Shown here piece by piece: positions 7,700 to 17,327 of a DNA stretch of 34,947 nt (positions are counted from its first letter, which is position 1; the number at the start of each line of letters is the position of its first letter). Under the pieces are notes generated by a model that was not told the origin of the DNA, made no database searches, and was given only the letters and a program-made list of their open reading frames with translations. Where the stretch lies: positions 1 to 34,947 of the IMG/VR virus record IMGVR_UViG_3300037827_000247; one strand, written 5' to 3'. Made by a program: the position numbers and the translations under genes. Source of the stretch: a virus.

Positions 7700-8168
7700 A
7701 TAAATATTTTATTGCTGATTTTAAAATTATAATTGAGTCATTTAATAACCCTATTGCCATATTACAACGGCTACATAATAGTCCACGAATAATATTATTT
7801 TGATGGCAGTGATCTACCGCTAATTTTTTTATTGATTGTAAGCGAGGATCATAAGCAGATTCAGATTGAAAGCAGATTGCACAGACATTATTTTGTTTCA
7901 ATAAAAAAGTATTATATTGTAACAGAGTAATGCCATGTTTTTTCTTTAACTTTCTCTCTTGGTTTTTTTCAGGATGATTTTTATTATAGTTTTGTAAATA
8001 TAAACTTTTTTTCTTTTTAAATTTATAATAAGACTTTAAAGATGCAGCATTTGAACAATATCTACACACAGTATGTGGTTTATGGTGGGGTTTTTTAGGT
8101 TTTCCAAAATGTACGAATTTTTTTGTTAGTTCACCATGTTTTTTGCATATTTTGATTATATCGTTCAT
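7686..8168 (-). CDS. Endonuclease VII-type HNH endonuclease, probable free-standing homing nuclease
   Basis: The 160-aa protein has the recombination endonuclease VII fold signature in its second half: CxxC at 96-99 (CAIC), the catalytic DHCH at 119-122 and CxxC at 132-135 (CSRC), followed by NxAIGLLND. An additional Cys/His set (C8, H11, CRYC 35-38) and a Lys-rich linker lie in the N-terminal half and probably bind DNA. It is antisense to all neighbours, lies between the gp11- and gp12-like genes, and is visibly more AT-rich. These are signs of a mobile homing endonuclease insertion. AGAGGAG supports the ATG at 8168 over a GTG at 8174. Confidence 0.85.
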   Translation of the reverse strand: MNDIIKICKKHGELTKKFVHFGKPKKPHHKPHTVCRYCSNAASLKSYYKFKKKKSLYLQNYNKNHPEKNQERKLKKKHGITLLQYNTFLLKQNNVCAICFQSESAYDPRLQSIKKLAVDHCHQNNIIRGLLCSRCNMAIGLLNDSIIILKSAIKYLSKQT

Positions 8169-8264
8169 ATTCACTCCTCTGGTGTCACCTCAAAGATTAG
8201 ACAAAACCAGATTAATTGAGGTAATTAACTTTTCGGGAGCTACCCTAGGTTTTGAGGGTGGAAA

Positions 8265-8273
8265 TGCTATACT
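8265..8273 (+). promoter_or_regulatory. Extended -10 promoter candidate before the gp12-like gene
   Basis: TGCTATACT has an extended -10 layout (TGn then TATACT) 28 bases before the gp12-like start. No good -35 is visible. It could restore transcription downstream of the antisense HNH insertion. Confidence 0.35.
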
Positions 8274-8301
8274 AGACAGACATTTAATGCAAGGACGCAT
8301 T

Positions 8302-10395
8302 ATGACCGAGAAAATGACTCGTCTTACAATATTCTCCACGGGCGAGGTGGATATTACGACGTGGAAACGCACTGATGTAAATGAGTATTTGTCGGCTGCA
8401 CAATCTTTATTAAACATGGAAGTAGGAACCACTGGTCTTACGAAAAAAAGGCCGGGTACGTCAGTGTTATTGAATGCCTCTCCTTATGCGAAATTTAATT
8501 CTCGAATGTATGATTTTGTTGATCAATTTGGCATTCATTATTTATTAATGTCATCGAGTGGCTTTTTCTATGTGTTTGGTGCGCCAACTGAGGAGACTCA
8601 AGTTATCACTAATACAGGTGCCGATGTTGTTACTGGATATGGTACAAATGTTGTCATAAATTCAAATAATTTATTATTCGTTCAAGCAATACCTACACCT
8701 TATTTAAGCGGTGATTTAGCAGCAATAGATTATACGCAAGATAATGATGTTTTTATTCTTTCACATCCTAGTTATCCACCAGCACGCATTTATATCAGTC
8801 AATATAATGGCTCAAGTCCTCCCACTTTTGCTTATATGCCACTTAATATTTATCCATTACCTTCCTACGATTTTAATACGATCAACTATAATAATTTTAC
8901 GGTGGCGCTCAGTGTTACTAATAATATTCTTACTTTTCAGTTTACCGGTCTTGGCAGTGATCCGGGATTTACCTCAGCGTGGATTGGCGGAGAAATTATT
9001 GGTGGAGGCGCTACAGACATTGATCCTGTGGGCTATGCTATTATTACTAACGTCTCATATTCTGGCGGCACTACCACATTTACTGCAACCGTCCAGATTC
9101 CCTTTCAAACTTCAGGCTACGCTACAATAGGCTCGCAATATTCTGTGCGGCAACCAGTGTGGAGTGCAGCATTGGGTTATCCTGCGAAGACTGTTTTTTA
9201 TCAAAGCCGTTTATGGTTTGCTAATACGCCTCAATTGAGTAACGGTATCTTTGGATCGAAAGTTAATAATCCAGTGAACTTTGATGTGGGTACAGGCCGT
9301 GATACAGATGCAATTGTTTATATCATTGGTCAAACTAATTCAGGTGCGATTCTTTGGATGAATGGTGGAAAGCAATTAGAAGTTTATTGTCAGAATTTAG
9401 AATTTGCATGTCCTCAGAATGAAAATGTTGCATTGACGCCTACGACTTTTGCAATCAGGCAGCAATCTGCCTATGGATCATCACCCTTATTAAAGCCGCT
9501 CACATATATTAATGATTCCTACTATGCGACAAAAACAGGAAAGGCATTCGTGAACTTCCATTTTAATGGCATAGGATTGACCTATACATCGAGTAATATC
9601 AGTGCTGCATCTTCGCATTTGGTAAAAAATCCAAGCAATAGGGCGCTCCTCCGTGGGTCTGACACCTCACAGGATAATTTTATTTACTATCTCAATCCTG
9701 ATGACGACACAATCACAGCATTTCAATTTGCAGCCGAATATAAGCTGGCAGCATTGACACCGATTACCTTCAATCAAGGCATACAATTGATTGATATAGC
9801 CACAATTGATAATTCTATATACATTTTGAAATACTATCCGCTTACTGATCAATTTACGGTTGAACAATTTGATGACAGTATTAGAGTGGATGCTGCATTT
9901 GATGCCGCAATGCAATCAAGCGGCCTTGTGACGGGGCTTTCATTGCTGAATGGCTATACTGTGCAAGTAGTATATAAAAATCAAGATTTTGGACAGTATT
10001 TAGTTGTTAATGGTCAGATCACAGTGACTAATCCGCAAAGTATCGCTGATACTGTATTGATTGGCATTTTGTATAGTAATAATGTAATCCCTATGTACCC
10101 CTTCTCAGGTGCCGCTGAATCGCCCTTTAAAAAGAAAGTCAGCCGTATCTATGTGGACTATTACAACTCGCTCAATTTTTCTGTCAATGGTAATCTTGTA
10201 CCATATCAGAATTACAAAGATATACAGGCAGGATTGCCATTAATGCCACAGACGAGTACCGCTATTATCACACCCATTTCAGGATGGAATCGATTTGATA
10301 ATAATGGCACACCTATCATCTCGATTACGCAATCCTCGCCCTTCGATTTGCAAATTTTAGGAATCGGCTATCAGATCGAATCTGAAGTCATATAG
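8302..10395 (+). CDS. Tail tube/nozzle protein, T7 gp12-like
   Basis: The 697-aa protein begins MTEKMTRLTIFSTGEVDITT. It is a large, beta-rich tail tubular protein B, the expected partner of the gp11-like adaptor. Features typical of the family are the early TWKRTDVNEYLSAAQSLLN segment, a short KKRPGT motif, the mid motif PAKTVFYQSRLWFANTPQLS, and VNFDVGTGRDTDAI. Its length is close to T7 gp12 (about 794 aa). The start at 8302 is chosen because AAGGAC lies five bases upstream. The open frame extends back to 8143, but those residues do not look like the family and partly lie over the antisense HNH gene. It would form the hexameric nozzle. Confidence 0.88.
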   Translation: MTEKMTRLTIFSTGEVDITTWKRTDVNEYLSAAQSLLNMEVGTTGLTKKRPGTSVLLNASPYAKFNSRMYDFVDQFGIHYLLMSSSGFFYVFGAPTEETQVITNTGADVVTGYGTNVVINSNNLLFVQAIPTPYLSGDLAAIDYTQDNDVFILSHPSYPPARIYISQYNGSSPPTFAYMPLNIYPLPSYDFNTINYNNFTVALSVTNNILTFQFTGLGSDPGFTSAWIGGEIIGGGATDIDPVGYAIITNVSYSGGTTTFTATVQIPFQTSGYATIGSQYSVRQPVWSAALGYPAKTVFYQSRLWFANTPQLSNGIFGSKVNNPVNFDVGTGRDTDAIVYIIGQTNSGAILWMNGGKQLEVYCQNLEFACPQNENVALTPTTFAIRQQSAYGSSPLLKPLTYINDSYYATKTGKAFVNFHFNGIGLTYTSSNISAASSHLVKNPSNRALLRGSDTSQDNFIYYLNPDDDTITAFQFAAEYKLAALTPITFNQGIQLIDIATIDNSIYILKYYPLTDQFTVEQFDDSIRVDAAFDAAMQSSGLVTGLSLLNGYTVQVVYKNQDFGQYLVVNGQITVTNPQSIADTVLIGILYSNNVIPMYPFSGAAESPFKKKVSRIYVDYYNSLNFSVNGNLVPYQNYKDIQAGLPLMPQTSTAIITPISGWNRFDNNGTPIISITQSSPFDLQILGIGYQIESEVI

Positions 10396-10414
10396 GTTAT
10401 AGGGAGATAACATT

Positions 10415-10858
10415 ATGGGATTGGAGACCGCGGCATTAGTATTGGGTGGCGTCATTGTCGGTGCTGAAGTATTTAAAGCCGAGGAGCAGACTAAAGCGGC
10501 TAATGCTGAAGAACATGCACTTGATTTGCAAGCTGAAGAAACGCAATTACAGACCCAACAAAAAACATTACAGAATTATTCTGTGATGGAGAAAGTATTA
10601 GATGCTCAAACTGCACATATGACCACTACGGGTGCCGCATTCTCATCACCTAGTTATAACGCCATTCAACGTAATACTTTAAATATCGGTGCCAAAAAGG
10701 AACGCAATACAGAAATTGAAGGCGGTCTTGAGGAAGAAAATATCAAGATTGAAAAAGAAAATGTACAGAATAAATTATATGCAGAATTATTTGGTGATGT
10801 CGCTGATACCGCCGGTAAAGCATTTTCTGTTTATTCAGCCGCGCCAAGCAAGGGGTAA
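10415..10858 (+). CDS. Internal virion protein, T7 gp14-like
   Basis: The 147-aa protein begins MGLETAALVLGGVIVGAEVF, a hydrophobic Gly/Ala-rich segment, followed by a long Ala/Gln/Glu-rich helical region. This is the usual layout of small ejection proteins (T7 gp14), which insert in the outer membrane during DNA entry. The fixed order after the gp12-like gene and before two or three large internal proteins supports this. AGGGAG precedes the start. Sequence conservation in this family is poor, so the call rests on position, length and composition. Confidence 0.75.
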   Translation: MGLETAALVLGGVIVGAEVFKAEEQTKAANAEEHALDLQAEETQLQTQQKTLQNYSVMEKVLDAQTAHMTTTGAAFSSPSYNAIQRNTLNIGAKKERNTEIEGGLEEENIKIEKENVQNKLYAELFGDVADTAGKAFSVYSAAPSKG

Positions 10859-10864
10859 TACATT

Positions 10865-12970
10865 ATGGCTGAGATACCTACATTAAATGATGACTCTCCT
10901 GTTTTAAACACCGTTAAAATTAATAGTACAGCGGAAGGATATGAAGCGTTTGCAAAGACGCTTGGACAACTTGCAACGACTGCAACCGATACAGCAACCG
11001 AGATTGAAAAAGATCAATCACAAACAATGTATATTAACTCCGTTGCGAATGTTGAGCAGTTAAAAACGACCGCTAGAATGAGAATGCTTGAACATCCTGA
11101 TCAAGCACCAAAGATTGCAGATCAAAATGATGATGCGCTCGATATTATAAAGAAAAATGCATTCGTTAATAATAAAGATCGTGCAAGATTAAATGCCTAT
11201 ATTAGCGGTGCTAGTGATGATGTCGCATTAGAGGCTACCAAAACTGAAGTGGAACAGAGGCAATTAGAGGCTGCTACCACGCACTATACTAACTGGCCTG
11301 ATCAACTCAAAGCCTATGCACAAGCCAATATCACGGATCACGAGCAAGCAGAACATTTAAAAGAAGCCATGATCGCTTCACTGCATGGCCTTGTGATGTC
11401 ACGTGCAATTACTCCTTATCAAATGGCAAGTGGATTAAAGGATATGGATGCAGCCGTTGATGCTGCAAGAGATACTTATGAAGTTTATGGTAATCCTGAT
11501 TCAACTGCAAAAGACTATCATACGGTGGCGGCTAACCCACTTAATGAAGGGCAAGATAAAACAGCCGCGCCCATTAATGAATCAACGAAATGGCTGACCG
11601 ATTATCATAATAATGATCTTTCATTTCAGAGTGTGCGTTCAGATATTTACAATAGACAGCTTCCTAATCCGCTCGCATTTAGTCGATTGGAGCCTGCACA
11701 AAGAAAGCAAGCAATACAGGAAATTCATGGTGTGCAAGCTGCCGATGGATTGATTAATTCTGGTGAGCCATTTCCTGCGATTGAGCATCTTTACAATACG
11801 TTAGATCGAAAAGGTGAAGTATTAAATTACCGTGATGACGCCCTTAAACATGCATTGGGTGGCTATATCAATAAATTAAAAAATGGCAATTATTTAGATG
11901 TAATGGCTCAAACACCGCAGGGTGATGCTATTATGAAAAAATTTGTCATGCAAAATACGGCTATTAAAAATTCATCGATTAGTAATGAACAAAAGAACCA
12001 GCAAATTTTGCAGAATAAAAATGATCTCGTTAATAATTCGGTCTCTTATGCGGAAGGTCATCATATTCCAAATCAATATGTACAACCTATACCACAAAAT
12101 GATGTTTCAATTGTTGAGAACTCATTCATTAAGGGGAATGACCCTAAGAATGCTTTAACTATTATGGGGCAATATACTAAACAAAATAAAACCTATGTAG
12201 CTAATGCTTTGAAAAATCCAGATCAAAGAATAGTGATGCAAGCATTAGCTTTTGCGCCGCCCACTATAAAACCTCAAGATCAATTAGATTTCATTGCAGC
12301 AAATCAAACAGGCGAAGATAAACAAGGTCAACCCAATGATAAGGGGCGTACCTATGAGCTTGATCATGATAAACGCATCCATGATGCCAAGGTTAAGATT
12401 GCCGCTAATCTTGATACACAAATGCGATTTATTAGTCAAAATTATGATCCTGAATCAGCGCAGATTTTGCAGAACTCAATGATTAATACAGCCACCAATT
12501 ATGTGAAATATCAGGCTCAGAAAGATAATAATATATTATCAACGGGTAGCTGGTCGCCTTATATAGATAAGGCAACACAGATGTACTCGCAATCCTTCGC
12601 GCCCATGACTGGATTAAATTATTCTATTAATCCTCAGCAACTCCCTATGCCCATGAGCAAAGGACAGCTTGATGTTGTCTCAAATTATGTCGTGGGCGAA
12701 GGTTACAAGAAATTAAAGACTGGACGATCTGATACAGAATATATGGCAGCAACGGATCGCAATCCGTTAAGGATGATTTTATCACCCACGAATCAATTTC
12801 AAGCCGTGGATGGCAATGGTCAGGTTTATTTTAGTACGCCAATTTCTGAGCGTTTAGTTCCTTATGCACAAAAAGTACAGAAAGAACATTTAGAGGCCGT
12901 TAAGAAATCAAATCAGCCATTGATAGAAAAGGCAAAGGCGAGAGAGGAAGCTTATGCTAACGCGCCGTAA
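10865..12970 (+). CDS. Internal virion protein, T7 gp15-like
   Basis: The 701-aa protein is soluble, Gln/Asn/Ala-rich and mostly helical, with no clear enzymatic motif. Its length is close to that of T7 gp15 (747 aa), and it occupies the same position between the gp14-like and gp16-like genes. It would form part of the trans-envelope ejection channel. Many 'ANxxTDxEQAEHLKEA'-style helical stretches fit a large helical-repeat assembly. It starts six bases after the gp14-like stop and overlaps the next gene by 17 bases. Confidence 0.7.
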   Translation: MAEIPTLNDDSPVLNTVKINSTAEGYEAFAKTLGQLATTATDTATEIEKDQSQTMYINSVANVEQLKTTARMRMLEHPDQAPKIADQNDDALDIIKKNAFVNNKDRARLNAYISGASDDVALEATKTEVEQRQLEAATTHYTNWPDQLKAYAQANITDHEQAEHLKEAMIASLHGLVMSRAITPYQMASGLKDMDAAVDAARDTYEVYGNPDSTAKDYHTVAANPLNEGQDKTAAPINESTKWLTDYHNNDLSFQSVRSDIYNRQLPNPLAFSRLEPAQRKQAIQEIHGVQAADGLINSGEPFPAIEHLYNTLDRKGEVLNYRDDALKHALGGYINKLKNGNYLDVMAQTPQGDAIMKKFVMQNTAIKNSSISNEQKNQQILQNKNDLVNNSVSYAEGHHIPNQYVQPIPQNDVSIVENSFIKGNDPKNALTIMGQYTKQNKTYVANALKNPDQRIVMQALAFAPPTIKPQDQLDFIAANQTGEDKQGQPNDKGRTYELDHDKRIHDAKVKIAANLDTQMRFISQNYDPESAQILQNSMINTATNYVKYQAQKDNNILSTGSWSPYIDKATQMYSQSFAPMTGLNYSINPQQLPMPMSKGQLDVVSNYVVGEGYKKLKTGRSDTEYMAATDRNPLRMILSPTNQFQAVDGNGQVYFSTPISERLVPYAQKVQKEHLEAVKKSNQPLIEKAKAREEAYANAP

Positions 12971-14933
12971 TACAGATGATCCAGCACAGCAAGGTTCACA
13001 ATCTGAATATTATGCTAATTCGCTTTTACAAAAGCCCGGCTATTTCCATTCAGCCTTTGATAATCTAGCCGCTGGGTTTGCAACCCCTCCGGCGGCAGCG
13101 GCTATTCTTGATAAGCAATACGCTCAATCCCCTGAAGGGCAAGCTATGACAAGCGCGCTCTCTGCGGTTGAACTTGAAAATGAAACGCCCGGTCTTGGCT
13201 GGCCTCAGAAAGCAACCAATACAGTCGCGAATATGGTAGGTTATGCGCTTAATCCGATGACTTATTTATTGGGTGGCGTGGGTGGGCTTGCGGCACGAGG
13301 TGTTGTAAGTGCGGCAGCGAAGATTGCACCAGATGCGGCCTCAATCTTTATGCGAAAGCCTATTAAGGATTTACTTGGTCAATCCATTGGAAAATATATA
13401 CCATCCATGGTTGGTAAAGAAGGGGCTGAGGAGCCGCTTTCAGCCAGTTTAATTGCCGATAAATCACTGCACGCATTCGGTAATTTTGCAGGGTTTAGCG
13501 TACCGCAGGCAATCGTTGATAATTATGAGCAAGATACTAGCCATATTAAATGGGGTGGTGTTGCTCGTGAAGCGGGTGAAATGGGCGCATTGGGTATTGC
13601 CATTGGATCGTTATCGTTTGCTTGGGGCGTCGTACGTGGAAAACTTAATCGAGGGTTGGGAAAAGAGGCGTCAGATGAGATTAACGAATCTATCGTACAG
13701 GATGGAGTAGATAAAGGTCATATTACACCCGATGAAGCCAATTGGTATGAAGAACTTAAAAAACTAGAGAAAGACCCTTCAAATAAAGAACTGTATGATT
13801 CTGTTGAGAGAAAAGGAACTGAAATAATAAATAAAAATGGTCATACTGCGAGTACCGTAACTAATGAAGCCCTTTTTGAGATACTAACGCCTGAGAATAT
13901 GAAAAATCTTCAGGGTGTTATTGCAGATCAGCTTGCGGGTGATGTGCCAGAGCGTTATAAAACCGCATTATCTGACTTTATCGTTCATAACCGACTAGAT
14001 GAAATTCGACAAAATCCAAAAGACTTGGACGGTGTTCGGGGCTATGTGGACTTTATTAATCAAAAGCTTGAGGCTATGCCATCCAAGATAGCAGAAGCGG
14101 ACAAGATTTTGGATGATTATTTAGAGAAAGGCGTTAAAGAAAATATGCCTTTATCTCAGAAAGAGTTATTTAAAAAATTGAAAGGCTCCGATCTTGCGGC
14201 GCATGTTACTCATTTACCTTTGAGTGTACCTGAAAATGTGATCGCTCATCTTAAACAATTAGGTGAGATAAAACGTATAGAGCGTTTGAATAACCAAATT
14301 TTTAAGGATTATGAGAAAACAGGTAATCCAAAAAATATTGAACGAATGAAACAAAATGAAGCAAAAATTAAAGAGCTTCAGGAAAATTTAACGCCTATAT
14401 TATCTGCCAAAGAAGAGCTGTTGCAATTAAGAAAAACCTTACTCGCAGAGAAGGGTCTTCCTGCCAATTGGGAATACTCGCCCTCATATCATCGATTAAT
14501 CGATCTATCCGCCGTTTCGCATAATGCTCGAACCCTTCTGGACAGGGTTCATTTAGAGCATGAATATAATCGTCAAACTGCATTCCGTGACCTCTCGGCT
14601 CATATATTAAAGGTTGCTGATTCTGACATGGGGCGCTTGGCAAAGCCAGATAGCGTTATCGATTATATGAAAAGCAGAATTGAGGGTAAACTGCAAAAAA
14701 TAGAACCTATCAGTGAGACTGAAAAGATTTTAAGTGAGCAACAAAAAGTACCAACAGATGCCGATGCCATTTTAAATGAGCAAGAATTACAAATACAAAA
14801 TACTAAGGCTGAAACTGCCAAAGAGGAATTTGTTAACTCAACAGACAAATTCAAAGAATTTAAACAATCAGAAAGCATATTTAAAAACTTTATTTCATGC
14901 GTCATAGGGGGATTAAGTGGCCAAGGTAAGTAA
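12954..14933 (+). CDS. Large internal virion protein, gp16-like part 1
   Basis: The 659-aa protein has an N-terminal region with hydrophobic Gly/Ala-rich segments (PMTYLLGGVGGLAARGVVSA near residues 101-121, and GEMGALGIAIGSLSFAWGVV near residues 207-226) that could enter the inner membrane. A long charged helical region follows. I see no lytic transglycosylase motif, unlike T7 gp16. The gene overlaps both neighbours by 17 bases. Together with the next gene (799 aa) it adds up to about 1,460 aa, close to the single gp16 of T7 (1,318 aa), so the function may be split across two polypeptides. The role is inferred from position and size. Confidence 0.65.
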   Translation: MLTRRNTDDPAQQGSQSEYYANSLLQKPGYFHSAFDNLAAGFATPPAAAAILDKQYAQSPEGQAMTSALSAVELENETPGLGWPQKATNTVANMVGYALNPMTYLLGGVGGLAARGVVSAAAKIAPDAASIFMRKPIKDLLGQSIGKYIPSMVGKEGAEEPLSASLIADKSLHAFGNFAGFSVPQAIVDNYEQDTSHIKWGGVAREAGEMGALGIAIGSLSFAWGVVRGKLNRGLGKEASDEINESIVQDGVDKGHITPDEANWYEELKKLEKDPSNKELYDSVERKGTEIINKNGHTASTVTNEALFEILTPENMKNLQGVIADQLAGDVPERYKTALSDFIVHNRLDEIRQNPKDLDGVRGYVDFINQKLEAMPSKIAEADKILDDYLEKGVKENMPLSQKELFKKLKGSDLAAHVTHLPLSVPENVIAHLKQLGEIKRIERLNNQIFKDYEKTGNPKNIERMKQNEAKIKELQENLTPILSAKEELLQLRKTLLAEKGLPANWEYSPSYHRLIDLSAVSHNARTLLDRVHLEHEYNRQTAFRDLSAHILKVADSDMGRLAKPDSVIDYMKSRIEGKLQKIEPISETEKILSEQQKVPTDADAILNEQELQIQNTKAETAKEEFVNSTDKFKEFKQSESIFKNFISCVIGGLSGQGK

Positions 14934-17316
14934 AGAGTGTATTGATGAAGCATTGGCGGCATTAAGAAATTTTAGCCGAGACGAGCTAGAGGAATATGCT
15001 AGAGATGTGTTTGTGCGTGCCAAAAGTTTTGATAACGTACAAAATGCTCGCGCTTTTGATCGCGCCATGAAAGAAATTAATGATGAGCGTGCCAAATCTT
15101 ATTTTGAAGATGCCACGATCAAAGCTAATAATGTGATGAAGTTTGAGAAAAATGCTAACGCCATTAAATCGGGCAAGCAAGATTTTAGGGGATTGCTGGC
15201 TGCTCGTGGTAAGTTTTTGGCTAATAATGTCTCGATGGCGCAGAAAGCAGAGTTTGAAAAAATAATCCGTCAGGTGCTAGGTGATCTAAGTCATGAGGAA
15301 GTTGAGCATTGGACGTCAGGCCAGTTTGACGAAAATATTACTGATATCCATGATGGTAAAACCATAAATGATCCCATTAGTAAAAAGATTGCTGAAAAGC
15401 TAAAAGATTATTTTATCTTTAGAAATGCACAATTGGTTATATCTAATGCATTGAAGTTTGATGAAATCAATGAAGATCGATTATTTAGGGCAATACATGA
15501 TCAACAAAAAATTATTAATGGTGCTAAAAGTTTAAAGAAAGCAGCATTAGAGCCAGCCAGTAAAAAATATAGCCTTGAAGGTAATAGGAATGGATGGCGC
15601 AATTTTATAAAAAAATTCTTAAACATGGATGATACTTTCAAGCATACCGATGCCGTGGATTTAGATGGTAATCTGGATGAAGCACGAGCCGATGAAATTT
15701 TGAACCGAGTATTTAATAATATCACCACAGGTAAATCTAATATATTTACACGCTCTCAGGTCGCTAATGATCGAGAAGCGGTACAGAGAAAATCACGGAT
15801 GTTTTTCAAGTGGGAGAACATGAGGGCGCAATATGAGTACAATAAAACATTTGGTCGCGGGAACCTGTTTAATATGTTTATGTCTGATGCTAAAGCAACA
15901 GCCAATAAGGTTGGTGCCGCAAAGATGTGGGGCGACAATCCATATTCGATGTTTAATGACTTGAGAGCTGTACAGGAATCGGTAGACCCAAAGGGTGCTT
16001 TCTGGTGGCATTATACAGACGCCTATTTTAAAGATGTCATGGGTCAGGATAAGGCGAGTATTGCACCTAATTTTAGCAATTTCTTTGCTAATCTTCGCAT
16101 GATATCAACCATGGCGAGACTACCATTCATTGCGATAGATAGTATTTCAGATATAGGTTATATAGCATCCTTTGCGCAGCGCATGGGTATTAATTATTCT
16201 CGTGCGTGGCTTAATCAAATTACCCATATCTTTGATTCATTTCCGAATGATGAAAGAGTACGGATTGCAAAATTGATGAAGACACAGGTTGATTCACATT
16301 TAGGCTACATGGGGCGCTGGTCTGATAACAATAGCGCAAGCGATTTACTTGCAAAAATTTCGACTAAGTTTTTTAAAGCCAATAGATTGGAATCATTTGA
16401 TCGCGGCAATAGGGTTGGTATCATGCACCTTATGGCAAAACATATTGCCGAAAACTCTAATAAAAAAATGGCTGATCTTAATCCTCAATTACAAAAATGG
16501 GTTAGTAAATTTCTTGATGAAAAGGAATGGAATTTGCTCAGAAAGAAAAATAAGCAGGGTTTATTTACCACGGATAATGTTGACGATTTAACAAATGATG
16601 AAATAAAAGAACACTATGCGTCAACTTCCAAAGATATTCCTTTAAGTGAAGTTAAAGACGATCTATATAGAAAAGTGCATTCCATGTTCACTATTGCTGG
16701 TGAAAATGCTGTGCTATCGCCCTCTGAATTTGAACGTGCCTTTTTATGGCATGGAACGCAGGCGGGTACGGTGCCGGGTGAATTTTGGAGGACAGTGACG
16801 CACTTTAAAATGTATGCGCTGGCCTATATAGATCGAGCCTTGGTGAAAGGTTTCCAAGAATCAGATGGCGCGACTCAAAAAATAAAGTGGGCGGCCTCAA
16901 TGTTGATGGGTACTATTCCGCTATCCATCCTCTCTACATATTTCCATAATTTATCTCAGGGTTTATCCATGCCAGATTGGGATCAAATGAATATACCTGA
17001 GAGATCAAAATATTTACTAACCATTTTAGCGCCGAGTCTCGCTATCTTTGCGGGCATTCTTGACCCTCGGAATCAGAACTCAAGTGGCGTATTTAGTTTG
17101 CTAGGATCACCCTCCACAAGCTTGATAGGGAATGCTATGTTTTCACCTATAGCCTTATTTGAGGGCAACCCCAAACATGCTGGTAAACTATTGGCAAATG
17201 CCGCAAACTATATTTTTCCAATTCAAACACTGCCCGGTATATCACCATTTATACGACAGGCATTAGGAGACGAGGCACATTTAGAGCCGGGTCAAACACA
17301 TTACTTTGGTCAATAG
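14917..17316 (+). CDS. Large internal virion protein, gp16-like part 2 (GTG start)
   Basis: The 799-aa protein starts with GTG at 14917, supported by AGGGGGA five bases upstream. It begins (G/M)AKVSKECIDEALAALRNFSR and is mostly helical and charged. The C-terminal third has membrane-like and structured stretches (AASMLMGTIPLSILSTYF, LTILAPSLAIFAGILD). The last residues (PGISPFIRQALGDEAHLEPG) fit the end of a large ejection protein. It overlaps part 1 by 17 bases, so expression is probably coupled. No catalytic motif is recognised. Identity as an ejection protein follows from its position before the tail fibre. Confidence 0.65.
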   Translation: MAKVSKECIDEALAALRNFSRDELEEYARDVFVRAKSFDNVQNARAFDRAMKEINDERAKSYFEDATIKANNVMKFEKNANAIKSGKQDFRGLLAARGKFLANNVSMAQKAEFEKIIRQVLGDLSHEEVEHWTSGQFDENITDIHDGKTINDPISKKIAEKLKDYFIFRNAQLVISNALKFDEINEDRLFRAIHDQQKIINGAKSLKKAALEPASKKYSLEGNRNGWRNFIKKFLNMDDTFKHTDAVDLDGNLDEARADEILNRVFNNITTGKSNIFTRSQVANDREAVQRKSRMFFKWENMRAQYEYNKTFGRGNLFNMFMSDAKATANKVGAAKMWGDNPYSMFNDLRAVQESVDPKGAFWWHYTDAYFKDVMGQDKASIAPNFSNFFANLRMISTMARLPFIAIDSISDIGYIASFAQRMGINYSRAWLNQITHIFDSFPNDERVRIAKLMKTQVDSHLGYMGRWSDNNSASDLLAKISTKFFKANRLESFDRGNRVGIMHLMAKHIAENSNKKMADLNPQLQKWVSKFLDEKEWNLLRKKNKQGLFTTDNVDDLTNDEIKEHYASTSKDIPLSEVKDDLYRKVHSMFTIAGENAVLSPSEFERAFLWHGTQAGTVPGEFWRTVTHFKMYALAYIDRALVKGFQESDGATQKIKWAASMLMGTIPLSILSTYFHNLSQGLSMPDWDQMNIPERSKYLLTILAPSLAIFAGILDPRNQNSSGVFSLLGSPSTSLIGNAMFSPIALFEGNPKHAGKLLANAANYIFPIQTLPGISPFIRQALGDEAHLEPGQTHYFGQ

Positions 17317-17327
17317 GGAAATTAACC

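Noticed and set aside
8143-8301. N-terminal extension of the gp12-like ORF back to 8143
   Set aside because: It has no ribosome site, overlaps the antisense HNH gene, and its residues do not look like the family. The start at 8302 has AAGGAC.
14395-14643. Leftward 82-aa open frame inside the gp16-like gene
   Set aside because: It is a shadow of the rightward coding frame with no ribosome site or promoter.
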